The notes beneath the pieces were generated by a model. It did no database searches, had not been told where the DNA came from, and saw only the letters and a list, made by a program, of their open reading frames with translations. From G958295935 sp965224235 (GTDB lineage: Bacteria > Chloroflexota > Dehalococcoidia > Lucifugimonadales > Lucifugimonadaceae), in the NCBI GenBank assembly GCA_965224235.1, contig CBDCYP010000001.1:124001-188000 (forward strand): 64,000 nucleotides of DNA, written 5' to 3'. The position numbers were made by a program, and so were the translations under genes. Within the stretch, counting starts at the first letter, position 1. Each line of letters opens with the position of its first letter. Of the stretch, positions 54,234-62,974 are shown piece by piece.

Positions 54234-55454
54234 TCAAAAATCGAACGGACACCACGGAGCGCGTTCTGACGCAAACAACATGTCCGCTCTTCTCAACGCG
54301 CCGTATGAACGTTCCTCTATCCGAGCCGCGCGTGCCATTGCGCCGAAATCTGCGCCGCCGAGATAGCCGGCCGAAAGTTCGGCGATGCCCATAGCCAGGT
54401 CGGGTTCCTTCCTGGTCGGCTTGCAGGTTGCGCCTGCTTCGGTAGCGTCGAGTTCGAATCGGCCGCCGGCCCAATGGCAAAATTCGTCGACCACGGCTAT
54501 GACCAACTTGCCGGCGGTAAGGTACTTCCGTGCAGAAAGCGCCGCAGGCACGTCGACGACGCGGAGCCATACAGCGTCGTAGCGTGTGCGCTTCAGGCGC
54601 CGCGGGTCGGCCAGCATCCACCAAAGCGGATCATCAACCGGTGTCAGATCGTTGGACACTCGCCAGATGAGATCGACGTCAAAGCAATACCTCCAGAGCG
54701 CCGCGTGAGCTGGGTCCGTGGTGGGGATTAGCTCGATGATTTTCAGACTACGGCCGTCGGAGCCCGGCAAGATGCGGTACATGACATAGCCGTCTATGGA
54801 TCCGGATTCCTCGTAAACGGCCAGGAACAGACAGCTTTCGCCGGGGCTTGGTTCGGGATTGGGAGTCGCGAGTGTCCGGTTGAGAAACTCCGGTTTACGT
54901 GTCATGAATCCGGGCCATCTGGGTGTCGCCCGTTCCCACACGCCGGGAAATATTCCCATCGCTTCATCGACGGTAACGATCCTCATGTTGCCGCGTGGCG
55001 TCACCTGGTTTTGGAAACGGCTGTGCCTGGTGTCGATCGAAACGGCTTCGGTCTGCATCGCCATGCCGTATCCCCAACGGCCGTAGATGACGCTTTCGGA
55101 AGCCCAGAGAGCTGCCGCCGGCTCACCGCGGTCACGCACGCGTTCGAGTTGGTCGCGCATAAGCATCGTTCCGATGCCGCGGCGGCTATGAGTCGGCAAC
55201 ACGGTGACGTCGGTGACTGCTGCAACCGGAATCGAAACGCCGCCGGGCACGGTCATACGGACCGAGTATGCGCCGGCGGTACCTACCATCTGACCATGTT
55301 CGAACGCGGCCACATCGCGGTCCATCTCATGGCGGGAAAGCCATTCCCTGGTCGATTCGGGATCAAGCAGCGGCGACTCCCCGAACGCTATTTCCGAGGT
55401 AATTCGAAACGTGTCAAGTTCCGATTCGGTTCTTTGTCTTATCTCAATTGGCAC
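54234..55454 (-). CDS. Eis-type GNAT N-acetyltransferase
   Basis: 406 residues from ATG 55454. The N-terminal GNAT domain has the acetyl-CoA loop VLPTHSRRGIGTMLMRDQLE, then YGRWGYGMAMQTEAVSIDT. A second GNAT-like domain and an SCP2-like C-terminal domain follow, and the chain ends WCPFDF, whose terminal carboxylate serves as general base in Eis proteins. Acetylates amines, such as aminoglycosides or protein Lys in relatives. Converges with the mannonate dehydratase gene. Confidence 0.87.
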   Translation of the reverse strand: MPIEIRQRTESELDTFRITSEIAFGESPLLDPESTREWLSRHEMDRDVAAFEHGQMVGTAGAYSVRMTVPGGVSIPVAAVTDVTVLPTHSRRGIGTMLMRDQLERVRDRGEPAAALWASESVIYGRWGYGMAMQTEAVSIDTRHSRFQNQVTPRGNMRIVTVDEAMGIFPGVWERATPRWPGFMTRKPEFLNRTLATPNPEPSPGESCLFLAVYEESGSIDGYVMYRILPGSDGRSLKIIELIPTTDPAHAALWRYCFDVDLIWRVSNDLTPVDDPLWWMLADPRRLKRTRYDAVWLRVVDVPAALSARKYLTAGKLVIAVVDEFCHWAGGRFELDATEAGATCKPTRKEPDLAMGIAELSAGYLGGADFGAMARAARIEERSYGALRRADMLFASERAPWCPFDF

Positions 55455-55546
55455 GAGACAAGCTCCTAAATTGAAGGCCGGTCAATCGCCGGCAATAGAA
55501 CGAGTATGCCGTGGAGGCGCGAAAGGGCGCGCCGGCGGCGGGGCGC

Positions 55547-56584
55547 TCAGTCGTGCTGCTGAATGTGAACTTTGATCACGCCGCTCGACTTGTCGTATGC
55601 GGTGTCGAATCCCTGCTGCGTATCTTCAAGGGATACGGTGTGAGTGACTATGTCCCTGTATGGGACCTCACCGGAGGCAAGAATGTCGATTGCGACCTCG
55701 TAGTCATGGCGGCCGTCAATGGCGGCGTAGCAGTTCGAAGACAACAGATCGATCTCCCGCAGCAGAGGCGTAAGGAAATCAAAAGTCTGCGGAGATTTTA
55801 TTCCCCCCACGTTCACGACTCGTCCCTGGTTGCGTACGCAACCGATGCTTTGGACAAGGGTGTCCGCCTGGTTGCCTCCGACCGTTTCGAAGGCCACGTC
55901 CATGCCCAGTCCTTCCGTCGCCGACAGACAGGCGTTTTCAAGCGCGCCCGGCTCGGAGCCGACCACTTCGTCAGCGCCCATCGCCAGGGCGGCTTGCCGC
56001 TGCTGAGGGTACCTCGCCGAGGCGATAATCTTGCTCACGCCGGCGTCTCTCGCTGCGGCGATGCACGACAGGCCGATGGTCGCCGCGCCGATCACTGCGA
56101 CTGTGCTGCCCATGGCGATTCGCCCATAGCGGACGGCATGGACCGACACGGCCATGGGTTCGACCAAAGCGGCGTCGACCCAATCGATGCGTTCGTCGAG
56201 CGGGAACAGCCCCGTGGGCCGGCGAGTCATGTATTCGGCGAAACCGCCGCCGGTGTCTTCCGCCAGGTTTACGCAGTGCTTGAACTGGCCGTCGTTGCAG
56301 AAGAAGCAGTCGCCGCAGCACAGGCCCGCGCCGATGGTCTCCAGCGCCACCCGGTCGCCGACCTTCAAACGGATCTCACCCGCCGGCAGTTCGACGATTT
56401 CACCCGCCACCTCGTGGCCAGTCGGTAGTGTCTGCGGCTCGGTCCGGGAGTCGGTCAGGTGCAGGTCCGACCCACAGATTCCGGTCCGCCGGACTCTGAT
56501 CAAAGCCGAACCGGGAAACATCTCCGGCATGGGCACGTCCTGGACAACATAGCGGCCAGTTCCGTCATCAAGCGCTGCTCTCAT
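55547..56584 (-). CDS. Zinc-dependent alcohol/polyol dehydrogenase (MDR family)
   Basis: 345 residues from ATG 56584. Catalytic zinc site RRTGICGSDLHL and TGHEVAGEIVEL; structural zinc Cys set CCGDCFFCNDGQFKHC. Rossmann motif AVIGAATIGLSCIAAARDAG. Oxidises an alcohol or sugar alcohol with NAD(P), similar to sorbitol and threonine dehydrogenases. The substrate is unknown, but fits the other carbohydrate genes. Lies downstream of no obvious operon partner. Confidence 0.9.
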   Translation of the reverse strand: MRAALDDGTGRYVVQDVPMPEMFPGSALIRVRRTGICGSDLHLTDSRTEPQTLPTGHEVAGEIVELPAGEIRLKVGDRVALETIGAGLCCGDCFFCNDGQFKHCVNLAEDTGGGFAEYMTRRPTGLFPLDERIDWVDAALVEPMAVSVHAVRYGRIAMGSTVAVIGAATIGLSCIAAARDAGVSKIIASARYPQQRQAALAMGADEVVGSEPGALENACLSATEGLGMDVAFETVGGNQADTLVQSIGCVRNQGRVVNVGGIKSPQTFDFLTPLLREIDLLSSNCYAAIDGRHDYEVAIDILASGEVPYRDIVTHTVSLEDTQQGFDTAYDKSSGVIKVHIQQHD

Positions 56585-56827
56585 GGGTATTCTGAAACGA
56601 TGGCAGACCTAAGGAGCAGGTGAGCCAATCGAATTCCTTTCCGTCAATCAGGGATTTGAGGGTTGTGACACGTGGCGCCGCATCGCGCGGAGCGAGTGCG
56701 GATATTGAAACGAATGGTACCGCAAGGCATCGGCAGCCGTGCCAGCTGGCGGCTGCGACTCGTAGCCGATGCGGCCATAGTTATCGATTTGCGGCCTCAG
56801 AACGGATCGATATTGACTCGGGCCGGG

Positions 56828-57043
56828 TCAGGAATCAGAGTTTCGCCCGCGCGTGGCCTTGCGACGGCGTGAAGCCATCCATGCGATTGTCAGCGGAAAA
56901 GCGATTATTACCACGCCCAAGGCGAGGACAATAGATTGAGGACCCAGTCCGGTTATGGCGTCGATGGTCTCGCGGATCCAGCGGATCAGCGTCGGGTCAG
57001 CGCTTTCGGAATGGTGGAGGAGTATTCGCAGTGGGCTGGTCAT
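56828..57043 (-). CDS. Small single-helix membrane protein
   Basis: 71 residues from ATG 57043 within a longer open frame; the upstream part is low-complexity and belongs to a MITE. A hydrophobic stretch of about 20 residues (SIVLALGVVIIAFPLTIAWM) is followed by RRRKATRGR, so a single helix with a basic cytosolic tail. No family recognised. Coding status is uncertain, since the ribosome site is weak. Confidence 0.4.
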   Translation of the reverse strand: MTSPLRILLHHSESADPTLIRWIRETIDAITGLGPQSIVLALGVVIIAFPLTIAWMASRRRKATRGRNSDS

Positions 57044-57066
57044 AAACGAATCCGGTGACAATTTAG

Positions 57067-57216
57067 CTAGGGAACCTCTGAACAACTCCGTGTTCCAATC
57101 CGTTCGCCCTGAGCTTGTCGAAGGGTTCTGGCCTCCTCCCCCATAGGGGGAGGATTCAGGAGGGGGGAACCTCCGCTCTGCCAAGCGCATCGGCCACTTG
57201 TTCAGAGATTCCCTAG
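57067..57216. mobile_element. 150-bp MITE-like element with inverted ends
   Basis: Ends are CTAGGGAACCTCTGAACAA (57067-57085) and TTGTTCAGAGATTCCCTAG (57198-57216), inverted with one mismatch in 19. Outer CTAG tetramers could be the target duplication, as for IS5-type elements. The interior is noncoding and includes CCCTGAGCTTGTCGAAGGG and a CCTCCCCCATAGGGGGAGG palindrome. The right end supplies the TAG stop codon of the MFS gene at 57213. Confidence 0.72.
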
Positions 57217-58538
57217 GTGTTACTTGCCGAACCGGCGGGCGCAGATGCCCGGGCAGCCTGCGCATATCTGATCGAGTACCGCCGTTCCCTGATGGTCAAC
57301 GAAAGCACGCCGGCGATGACGAGGCAAATCACGCCCGCCGCGAACGCCGGATCGTAGGTTCCCCAGACGTCGAATACTACCCCGAACAGGTAGACGGCCA
57401 GCGCTCCGCCAATTTGGTGAGCCAGATTGATGAGACCGACGAGCGAGCCCATGTGTTTCAGGCCGTAAAAATCGGCGGCCAGCCCTGTCGTCAGGGGCAC
57501 CGTGGCCAGCCATGACGCGCCGCCCGCGAGCGCGAATCCCCACAAGGCCCACTGGCCGGGCAAGATGATGAGCAGAAGGAATGCCGAGCCCCGCACAAGG
57601 TAGACGCATCCGAGGAGCAGGCGGCGTTCCACGCGGTCGGACAAACTGCCGATCAAAATCACCCCAACAGCATTGATCCCGCTCAGAAGCCCAAATGCCA
57701 ATGCGGCTGTGGTCGGGGTGATGTCCTCGGAGACAGCCCACCTAACGTAGTGGACCGATATCGAACCCGTCGTTACACCGCAGACCCAATATCCGATGGA
57801 CAACTGCCAGATTGGTACGGTCCTGAACGGCGCGGTCCAATTCTTTGCCTCAAGAGGGGTGTCGGGCGTCCTGGCCGGAGGGCCTCTGCCCCCTGTCTCA
57901 TCCCGAATCCCGTCCGGTGACTCGCCAACGTCCCTGGGGTCGTCCCTGACCACCAGGTATACGAGCGGCGCGCCGAAAAAAAACACAATGGCGCCTGCGA
58001 TCAACCACGACGTGCGCCAGTCCGTCCAGATCAGCAAATAGGTCAGGAACGGCACGAATACTAGCCCGCCGATGGAACCGCCCGACGCCAACGTGCTCAA
58101 GGCTCGACCGCGGCTCTTGCGGAACCAGCGCGCCGCCACCACGCTCGGCGGTCCCCCGGACAGGGCGCCGGAAGCGAACGAGACCACCACGCCGTAGAGG
58201 GCGATCAGGGCGTAAACGTTGCCGACGGCGGCTATCGACGCGGTGCCAATGCCCATCACAATCAGGCCAATGGTGACTACGATGCGGCCGCCAAACCGGT
58301 CCACCATCCGTCCAAACACCACCTGGCTCGCGCCATTCACGAGCCATCCGACCGCTGCGGCGATAGAGATCGTCGCAACCGACGCGTGAAACTCCCTCTC
58401 CCACGTTTCGACAAAGATGCCGAATCCGTTCCTTGCGCCGACGCCGAGGAACATCGAAAAGAAGAGAGCGCCGACGATGTACCAGCCATAAAACGGTGCG
58501 ACCTGGAACCTCGCCCGGGTCCTTTCAATCAGATTCAA
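57213..58538 (-). CDS. MFS transporter (monocarboxylate-type)
   Basis: 441 residues from TTG 58538, about 12 helices. QVAPFYGWYIVGALFFSMFL at the N-terminus and GRMVDRFGGRIVVTIGLIVM (A-motif) are alike in design to the transporter at 51300. SLSDRVERRLLLGCVYLVRG is the matching motif in the second half. Small organic acid uptake or export is likely. The stop codon is contributed by the end of a MITE, so the original C-terminus may have been altered. Confidence 0.88.
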   Translation of the reverse strand: MNLIERTRARFQVAPFYGWYIVGALFFSMFLGVGARNGFGIFVETWEREFHASVATISIAAAVGWLVNGASQVVFGRMVDRFGGRIVVTIGLIVMGIGTASIAAVGNVYALIALYGVVVSFASGALSGGPPSVVAARWFRKSRGRALSTLASGGSIGGLVFVPFLTYLLIWTDWRTSWLIAGAIVFFFGAPLVYLVVRDDPRDVGESPDGIRDETGGRGPPARTPDTPLEAKNWTAPFRTVPIWQLSIGYWVCGVTTGSISVHYVRWAVSEDITPTTAALAFGLLSGINAVGVILIGSLSDRVERRLLLGCVYLVRGSAFLLLIILPGQWALWGFALAGGASWLATVPLTTGLAADFYGLKHMGSLVGLINLAHQIGGALAVYLFGVVFDVWGTYDPAFAAGVICLVIAGVLSLTIRERRYSIRYAQAARASAPAGSASNT

Positions 58539-58580
58539 ATCGCCGCCATTTCGGTTCGATTCTGGGATCGGCGCAGCTGT

Positions 58581-59468
58581 TTATGAAACACCCAGGATCT
58601 CGGCGGCATTCCGGTTGATGATGGCTTCAATCTCCTCTTCGGGGATGCCGGGCAGGTGGTGGTCCTTCGCGAACTTGTTGAGCCCGCGCATGTGGTCGAT
58701 ATTGTCTTGCGGTATCGTCACCGGCCAGTCCGAAGCGAAGAGTATCTTTTCCGTCACTCCCCACTCGTGGAACAGCCGCATCCCGTTCCAGTACGACCAG
58801 GGCCTGTAGAACTGTGCCGAAACGTCGGCCCAGACGTTTGGGTGCTTCCGTACAACCGCGAGCGTGTCTATGTGCCATGGGTGGCCGAGATGCGCCATTA
58901 CCATCTTGAGCCTCGGAAACGCCGCAGCCACCCGGTCGAACGTGAGAGGGTGGGCGTACAGGAGCGGCGCGTCCCACATAGGCGACGTGCCCATGTGCCA
59001 GATGATGGGAATGCCGTCAACCTCCAGCCTCGCGTAGAGACGATACGCGGCCTCGCTGTTGGGGTCGAAATCCTGGTAGTTGGCGCCCATCTTGATGCCC
59101 TTGCAGCCGAGATCGCCAACGCTGCGGTCGTACTCGTCATTCACGCCGGGATCGAGCGGGTGTAGCGACATGAAGGGGATTATCTTGTCCGGCGCGTATT
59201 TTGCTACGGCGGCCGAAACATCGTTCCCGTTCATGTTTTCAGGCCACCCCTGAGTCCCGAGACCGAAATATTCGCCCGTTTTCCAGGGGCGCTGAGCTAT
59301 TGGGAAGACAAACGCCTTGTCGACAGGGCCCATGTCGGCAAGATAGTCAGCCACGCTGTTCGTCTGTCGTACGGGCTGGCCCGAGCGCATCGTCGTCTCC
59401 GAACGCAGGTGTCCCGCAGGGACAGCATCTTCGTGACTTGGAATATGTGTGTGAACGTCGACGATCAT
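58581..59468 (-). CDS. Amidohydrolase-family metal-dependent hydrolase (amidohydro-2 type)
   Basis: 295 residues. ATG 59468 was chosen: GGAG lies 8 nt upstream and MIVDVHTHIPS is the family's first strand with the His-x-His metal site; a longer frame is not protein-like. Other motifs: GIPIIWHMGTSPMW, KMVMAHLGHPW (His) and ILFASDWPV (Asp). These enzymes include decarboxylases and lactone hydrolases. The substrate is unknown; hydrolysis of a sugar lactone would fit the neighbourhood. Confidence 0.87.
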   Translation of the reverse strand: MIVDVHTHIPSHEDAVPAGHLRSETTMRSGQPVRQTNSVADYLADMGPVDKAFVFPIAQRPWKTGEYFGLGTQGWPENMNGNDVSAAVAKYAPDKIIPFMSLHPLDPGVNDEYDRSVGDLGCKGIKMGANYQDFDPNSEAAYRLYARLEVDGIPIIWHMGTSPMWDAPLLYAHPLTFDRVAAAFPRLKMVMAHLGHPWHIDTLAVVRKHPNVWADVSAQFYRPWSYWNGMRLFHEWGVTEKILFASDWPVTIPQDNIDHMRGLNKFAKDHHLPGIPEEEIEAIINRNAAEILGVS

Positions 59469-59553
59469 TCTGATGCTCCGATGGATGCAGGCTGAGTAGT
59501 GGTCACGATTACTTGTAAAGGGCGATGTTATCCGCTCCGGCAAGGCCAGACAG

Positions 59554-60372
59554 CTAGCCGCCGTAACCGTCGCTGCCTCCCGTTTCCCACCACCGGTAGA
59601 GTTGGCTCGGGCTTCCCCCGTATGCACCGACGGAGTACGAGTTCCGCAGCGTTTCGGTCACGTACATCTTTGCGATGGCGATGGACTCTTCGACGCCTCG
59701 CCCTAACGCCAACCCGGCTGTGATGGCAGAAGCCAATGTGCTGCCGGCGCCTTCGTCGGACGTAGTTTCGATTCGTTCGCTCGGATATTCGAGGTAGTCG
59801 CTGCCATCCCACAGGATGTCCAGGCACTCGCCGCCGCGCAGATTGCCTCCCTTCACAAGCACGTTCGCAGCTCCGGCGCGGCCCAGCAATTTCCCGACGG
59901 CCCTAAGCGCCAGGGCGTTTCTGATCGGGATACCAAGCAGGGCAGACGCCTCCGGCATGCTGACCGTTACGAGTTCGGTAATTGGCATGAGTTCATCCTT
60001 GAGGGCATCCTTCAGCGCGTCGTCTGCATGAGCGACATCCGGGTCCGCGACCACGTGTTTGATGGACGCGCGATCGAGCGCCCGCGATACTCTGACGATC
60101 GATTCGACATCCGGCATCCAACCGATCTTGACCACCTCCGCGCCGGTGGCATCGAGCGCCGACTCGATCTGCCGCACGATTTCGCTGGCGGAGTTGGCTG
60201 CGATCACGTCGGTGTCTTCGCCGCGCCTTGCCACGACCCCCGTCACAACGGCAGTACCGTGCACACCCATGGCCGCGAACGTGCGAAGGTCGGCTGCTAT
60301 CCCGTCAGCGCCCGCGGAGTCTGACGCTCCGACTGCTACCAACGTCTTCGGGGATTCGGTGTCCATTTCCAC
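59554..60372 (-). CDS. ThiD-like PfkB-fold kinase
   Basis: 272 residues. AVGASDSAGADGIAADLRTF is the ThiD N-terminal motif (hydroxymethylpyrimidine phosphate kinases have GSDSSGGAGIQADL), VSMPEASALLGI the central one and DEGAGSTLASAITAGLALG the C-terminal anion-hole region. The Gln that contacts pyrimidine is Ala, and the usual G-T-G-C reads G-A-G-S, so substrate and possibly activity may differ from thiamine synthesis. No other thi genes are near. Divergent from the grdC gene. Confidence 0.8.
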   Translation of the reverse strand: MEMDTESPKTLVAVGASDSAGADGIAADLRTFAAMGVHGTAVVTGVVARRGEDTDVIAANSASEIVRQIESALDATGAEVVKIGWMPDVESIVRVSRALDRASIKHVVADPDVAHADDALKDALKDELMPITELVTVSMPEASALLGIPIRNALALRAVGKLLGRAGAANVLVKGGNLRGGECLDILWDGSDYLEYPSERIETTSDEGAGSTLASAITAGLALGRGVEESIAIAKMYVTETLRNSYSVGAYGGSPSQLYRWWETGGSDGYGG

Positions 60373-60526
60373 CTCTTACGTGCTACGCGATTCCTGCGGA
60401 CCGTGGTCCTGTCGGTGACGCAAAACCGCAGGGCTAGCTCCTCGATTGGGATGTTAATCTACGAAATCGCTCGTAAGGTGAACAATCGAACGGCAATACG
60501 CGATTGAAAGGCAGGCGGAAACAGCT

Positions 60527-61969
60527 TTGGACACTCGGTCAGTCGTAATCACCGGAGCAAGGAACTTTCTTGCCCATACCCCCGGCCTCGTCAGACACGG
60601 CTCACGGCCAGCGAGGGACATTCACGGTAATCCCGCCGTTACCGAAGTCATCACGAACCACTTGCGCAGCTTCGAGCAAGCTGCCGCCTACGCGCCTAAC
60701 AGGACCTATCTGGGCGGGTTGCAGCCCGCCGGGCTCGCTGAGTTGGACAAACCCTGGTACGGCCTCGATGGGGATTTTGAGCGCGACCAGCCTTATGGCC
60801 ACATCATGCCGGAAGAGGAATTCTACGGCGTGATGAAGATGATGGACGACTTTGACCTGCTATGGCTCGAAGAGGGGTTTAGCCGCAAAATGGCGGCCAC
60901 CCTGAGCGAGACCGGAGGTTGGACGGAAAAGCAACTCTCCTTACTTGAGTCCGGCGTTTCGATCGACCAGATCAGCGGGCAGCTCGGTGAGGGCTCCGGC
61001 AATCTTCCGATATACCTGCGTGAAGGTGAGTTGATCGGCGCGGTTAACGCCGCACACAGAGAGGATGCGTCGTTATTTGCGGATGTACTGCTGGAAAACC
61101 TGGCATGCAAGGCAGCGGCAGTTATGGCCGTCAAATGCCTCATCAAGGACCTCGGGATCGATCCGCTCGCCGTCCCATACATACTGAATAGCGGAGAGGA
61201 AGCCGTAGGAGACCGCTACCAGAGGGGCGGCGGAAACCTCGCGAAGGCGATCGGGCAGGGTTGCGGCCTGATCAATTCAACCGGATCAGACGTAAAGGCG
61301 TTTTGCACCGGCCCTAACCACGCCGTCCTGATCGCGGCGGGATTAGTCGCGGCGGGACTTTTTGAGCAGGTGATCATCGTAGGCGGGTGCTCGCTGGCAA
61401 AGCTGGGTATGAAATACCAGGGGCATGTCCGAAATGACATGCCCGTTCTCGAAGACGTCCTTGCCGGTTCGGCCATGCTCGTGCAAAAAAGCGATGGACG
61501 AAGCCCTGTCGTGCGGCTCGATTCCGTTGGGAAACACGATGTGGGAGCAGGCGGAGCGCAGGCGGCGATACTGGCCGAACTCGTCTCCAAACCGCTGGAG
61601 CGCTTAGGCCTTGGATACTCCGACGTCGACAAGTACGCCACTGAAATGCACAACCCCGAGGTGACGGAGCCTGCCGGCTCCGGCAACGTGCCGGAACTCA
61701 ATTACAAGCTAATCGCGGCGCTTGCCGTAAGGGCCGGCCAGCTAAGCAGAGAGGACATGCCTAAATTTGTGGCCCGTCACGGCATGCCGGGTTTTTCTCC
61801 CACGCAGGGCCACATTGCGTCGGCGATTCCGTTCATGCCCCACGCAATTGACGGACTTTCTAACGGCAGCCTGAATCGGGTAATGTTCCTCGCGAAAGGA
61901 AGCCTGTTTTTGGGCAGGATGACGCAGATGTCTGACGGCCTGTCGTTTATCATGGAGCCCGGAAACTGA
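60527..61969 (+). CDS. grdC: Glycine reductase complex component C, beta subunit-like (thiolase fold)
   Basis: 480 residues from TTG 60527 (AGGCGGAAA upstream). ARNFLAHTPGLVRHGSRPAR is the GrdC N-terminus, followed by GHIMPEEEFYGVMKMMDDFD and, near the C-terminus, LGRMTQMSDGLSFIMEPG. The thiolase-like Cys is in KAFCTGPNHAVLIAAG. In glycine reductase, protein C accepts the carboxymethyl selenoether from GrdA and releases acetyl phosphate. The GrdD (alpha) partner is not in the window. Directly followed, 72 nt later, by grdA, so the two likely share a transcript. Confidence 0.88.
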   Translation: MDTRSVVITGARNFLAHTPGLVRHGSRPARDIHGNPAVTEVITNHLRSFEQAAAYAPNRTYLGGLQPAGLAELDKPWYGLDGDFERDQPYGHIMPEEEFYGVMKMMDDFDLLWLEEGFSRKMAATLSETGGWTEKQLSLLESGVSIDQISGQLGEGSGNLPIYLREGELIGAVNAAHREDASLFADVLLENLACKAAAVMAVKCLIKDLGIDPLAVPYILNSGEEAVGDRYQRGGGNLAKAIGQGCGLINSTGSDVKAFCTGPNHAVLIAAGLVAAGLFEQVIIVGGCSLAKLGMKYQGHVRNDMPVLEDVLAGSAMLVQKSDGRSPVVRLDSVGKHDVGAGGAQAAILAELVSKPLERLGLGYSDVDKYATEMHNPEVTEPAGSGNVPELNYKLIAALAVRAGQLSREDMPKFVARHGMPGFSPTQGHIASAIPFMPHAIDGLSNGSLNRVMFLAKGSLFLGRMTQMSDGLSFIMEPGN

Positions 61970-62041
61970 AGTTGCGCTTACGGCTCAAGAGGAACGGGCC
62001 GAAATTTCAAGACCGCCAACCGGACCGCAAGGAGAATTCAA

Positions 62042-62506
62042 TTGGACCTGAATGGCAAACGTGTAATCGCTCTCGGTGAGCGAGATGGAATCCAGGGTGA
62101 TTCCATCGCCACGATAGCTCGATCCGCCGGGGCGGAAGTCGTACTGGAAGTTACTCACTGCTTCGTCTGAACTTCCGCTGGCGCACTTGACCTTGAAGGT
62201 CAAGATGAAATCAAGCGGACCGTGGAAAAGGTCGGGACCGACGATCTGGTCGTTCTCCTAGGCACTCCTACGGCAGAAAGTTCCGAGCTTTACGCCACGA
62301 CCATGGTGGACGGCGACCCGTCCTGGGCCGGAGCGCTGGCTGGCACTGCCCTGGGATTGCCGGTGTTTCACGTGACCGAGGATGAGGTTAAAAACCAGGC
62401 GGACGCGACGGTCTACGACGATGAGGTAGGGGTTGCGGAGATGGTTCTGGAGCTGGACGAAATCCAGCAGGCTGTCCGCAAGGTCCGGGAAGCCAACGGC
62501 GCCTAA
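62042..62506 (+). CDS. grdA: Glycine reductase selenoprotein A (GrdA), Sec encoded by in-frame TGA
   Basis: 154 residues from TTG 62042 (AAGGAG 7 nt upstream). One continuous frame if TGA 62168-62170 is read as selenocysteine at residue 43: THCFV-Sec-TSAGALDLEG, exactly the CxxU redox site of GrdA. Before it, LNGKRVIALGERDGIQGDSI; after it, GTDDLVVLLGTPTAESSELY, DPSWAGALAGTALGLPVFHV and YDDEVGVAEMVLELDEIQQA. Length equals known GrdA. The Sec attacks the substrate carbon to give a Se-carboxymethyl intermediate. A simple gene caller would report only the part after the TGA (from about 62222). GrdB/GrdE substrate subunits are not in view. Confidence 0.92.
62168..62204 (+). promoter_or_regulatory. 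Candidate bacterial SECIS next to the GrdA TGA
   Basis: Fifteen nt after TGA 62168-62170, CTTGACCT (62186-62193) pairs perfectly with AGGTCAAG (62197-62204) around a 3-nt loop. A hairpin at this distance is where the bacterial SECIS for SelB binding lies. Loop details have not been compared with known SelB sites. Confidence 0.6.
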
Positions 62507-62691
62507 GGCGCGTCTGATCCAATCGGCCGCGCGGCGAAAACGTCGGCCGCCTGCGAAAACGCAATCGCCGCGCGGCCGGACCGTTCCCGGAATGGCCGGT
62601 GCGCGCCGCGTGTCGGCCTCGGTCGGTTCGTCGCGGTCTGACTCGACCCGTGGAATCGGGCGTCGCCTTGTCAACTTCTTCGGCTGGCTTA

Positions 62692-62967
62692 TTACCCGGA
62701 GTTAAGACGATCCAGGAACGTCGTGACCGCCTCCGCTGTGCCGACCGGGTTGGTGATGTGCGGCCAGTTCCCTGCCCCGTTAATCACCATTTTTCTGACA
62801 TTCGGCCAGTTCGGCCATGAGACCGGTCCGCCCCCATCGGTGGTGGTGACGATCAGCGTCGGCACATAGGGTTCGGCGTGATCAGTCAAGTCGAGGTGGT
62901 TTCCGACGTTCACTGCGGCAGGATCGAATTTGGGGGCCCGTCTGACAGCCGTGGCTTCGCTCGATGG
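62692..62967 (-). pseudogene. Alpha/beta hydrolase, C-terminal relic
   Basis: An open segment of about 92 codons reads NHLDLTDHAEPYVPTLIVTT, then GAGNWPHITNPVGTAEAVTT and FLDRLNSG with TAA at 62692. This is the end of an alpha/beta hydrolase, where GAGHWPH carries the catalytic His; here it is Asn. No nucleophile-elbow part exists upstream, where a stop and the next gene intervene. A truncated relic. Confidence 0.6.
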
Positions 62968-62974
62968 TTAGTAT

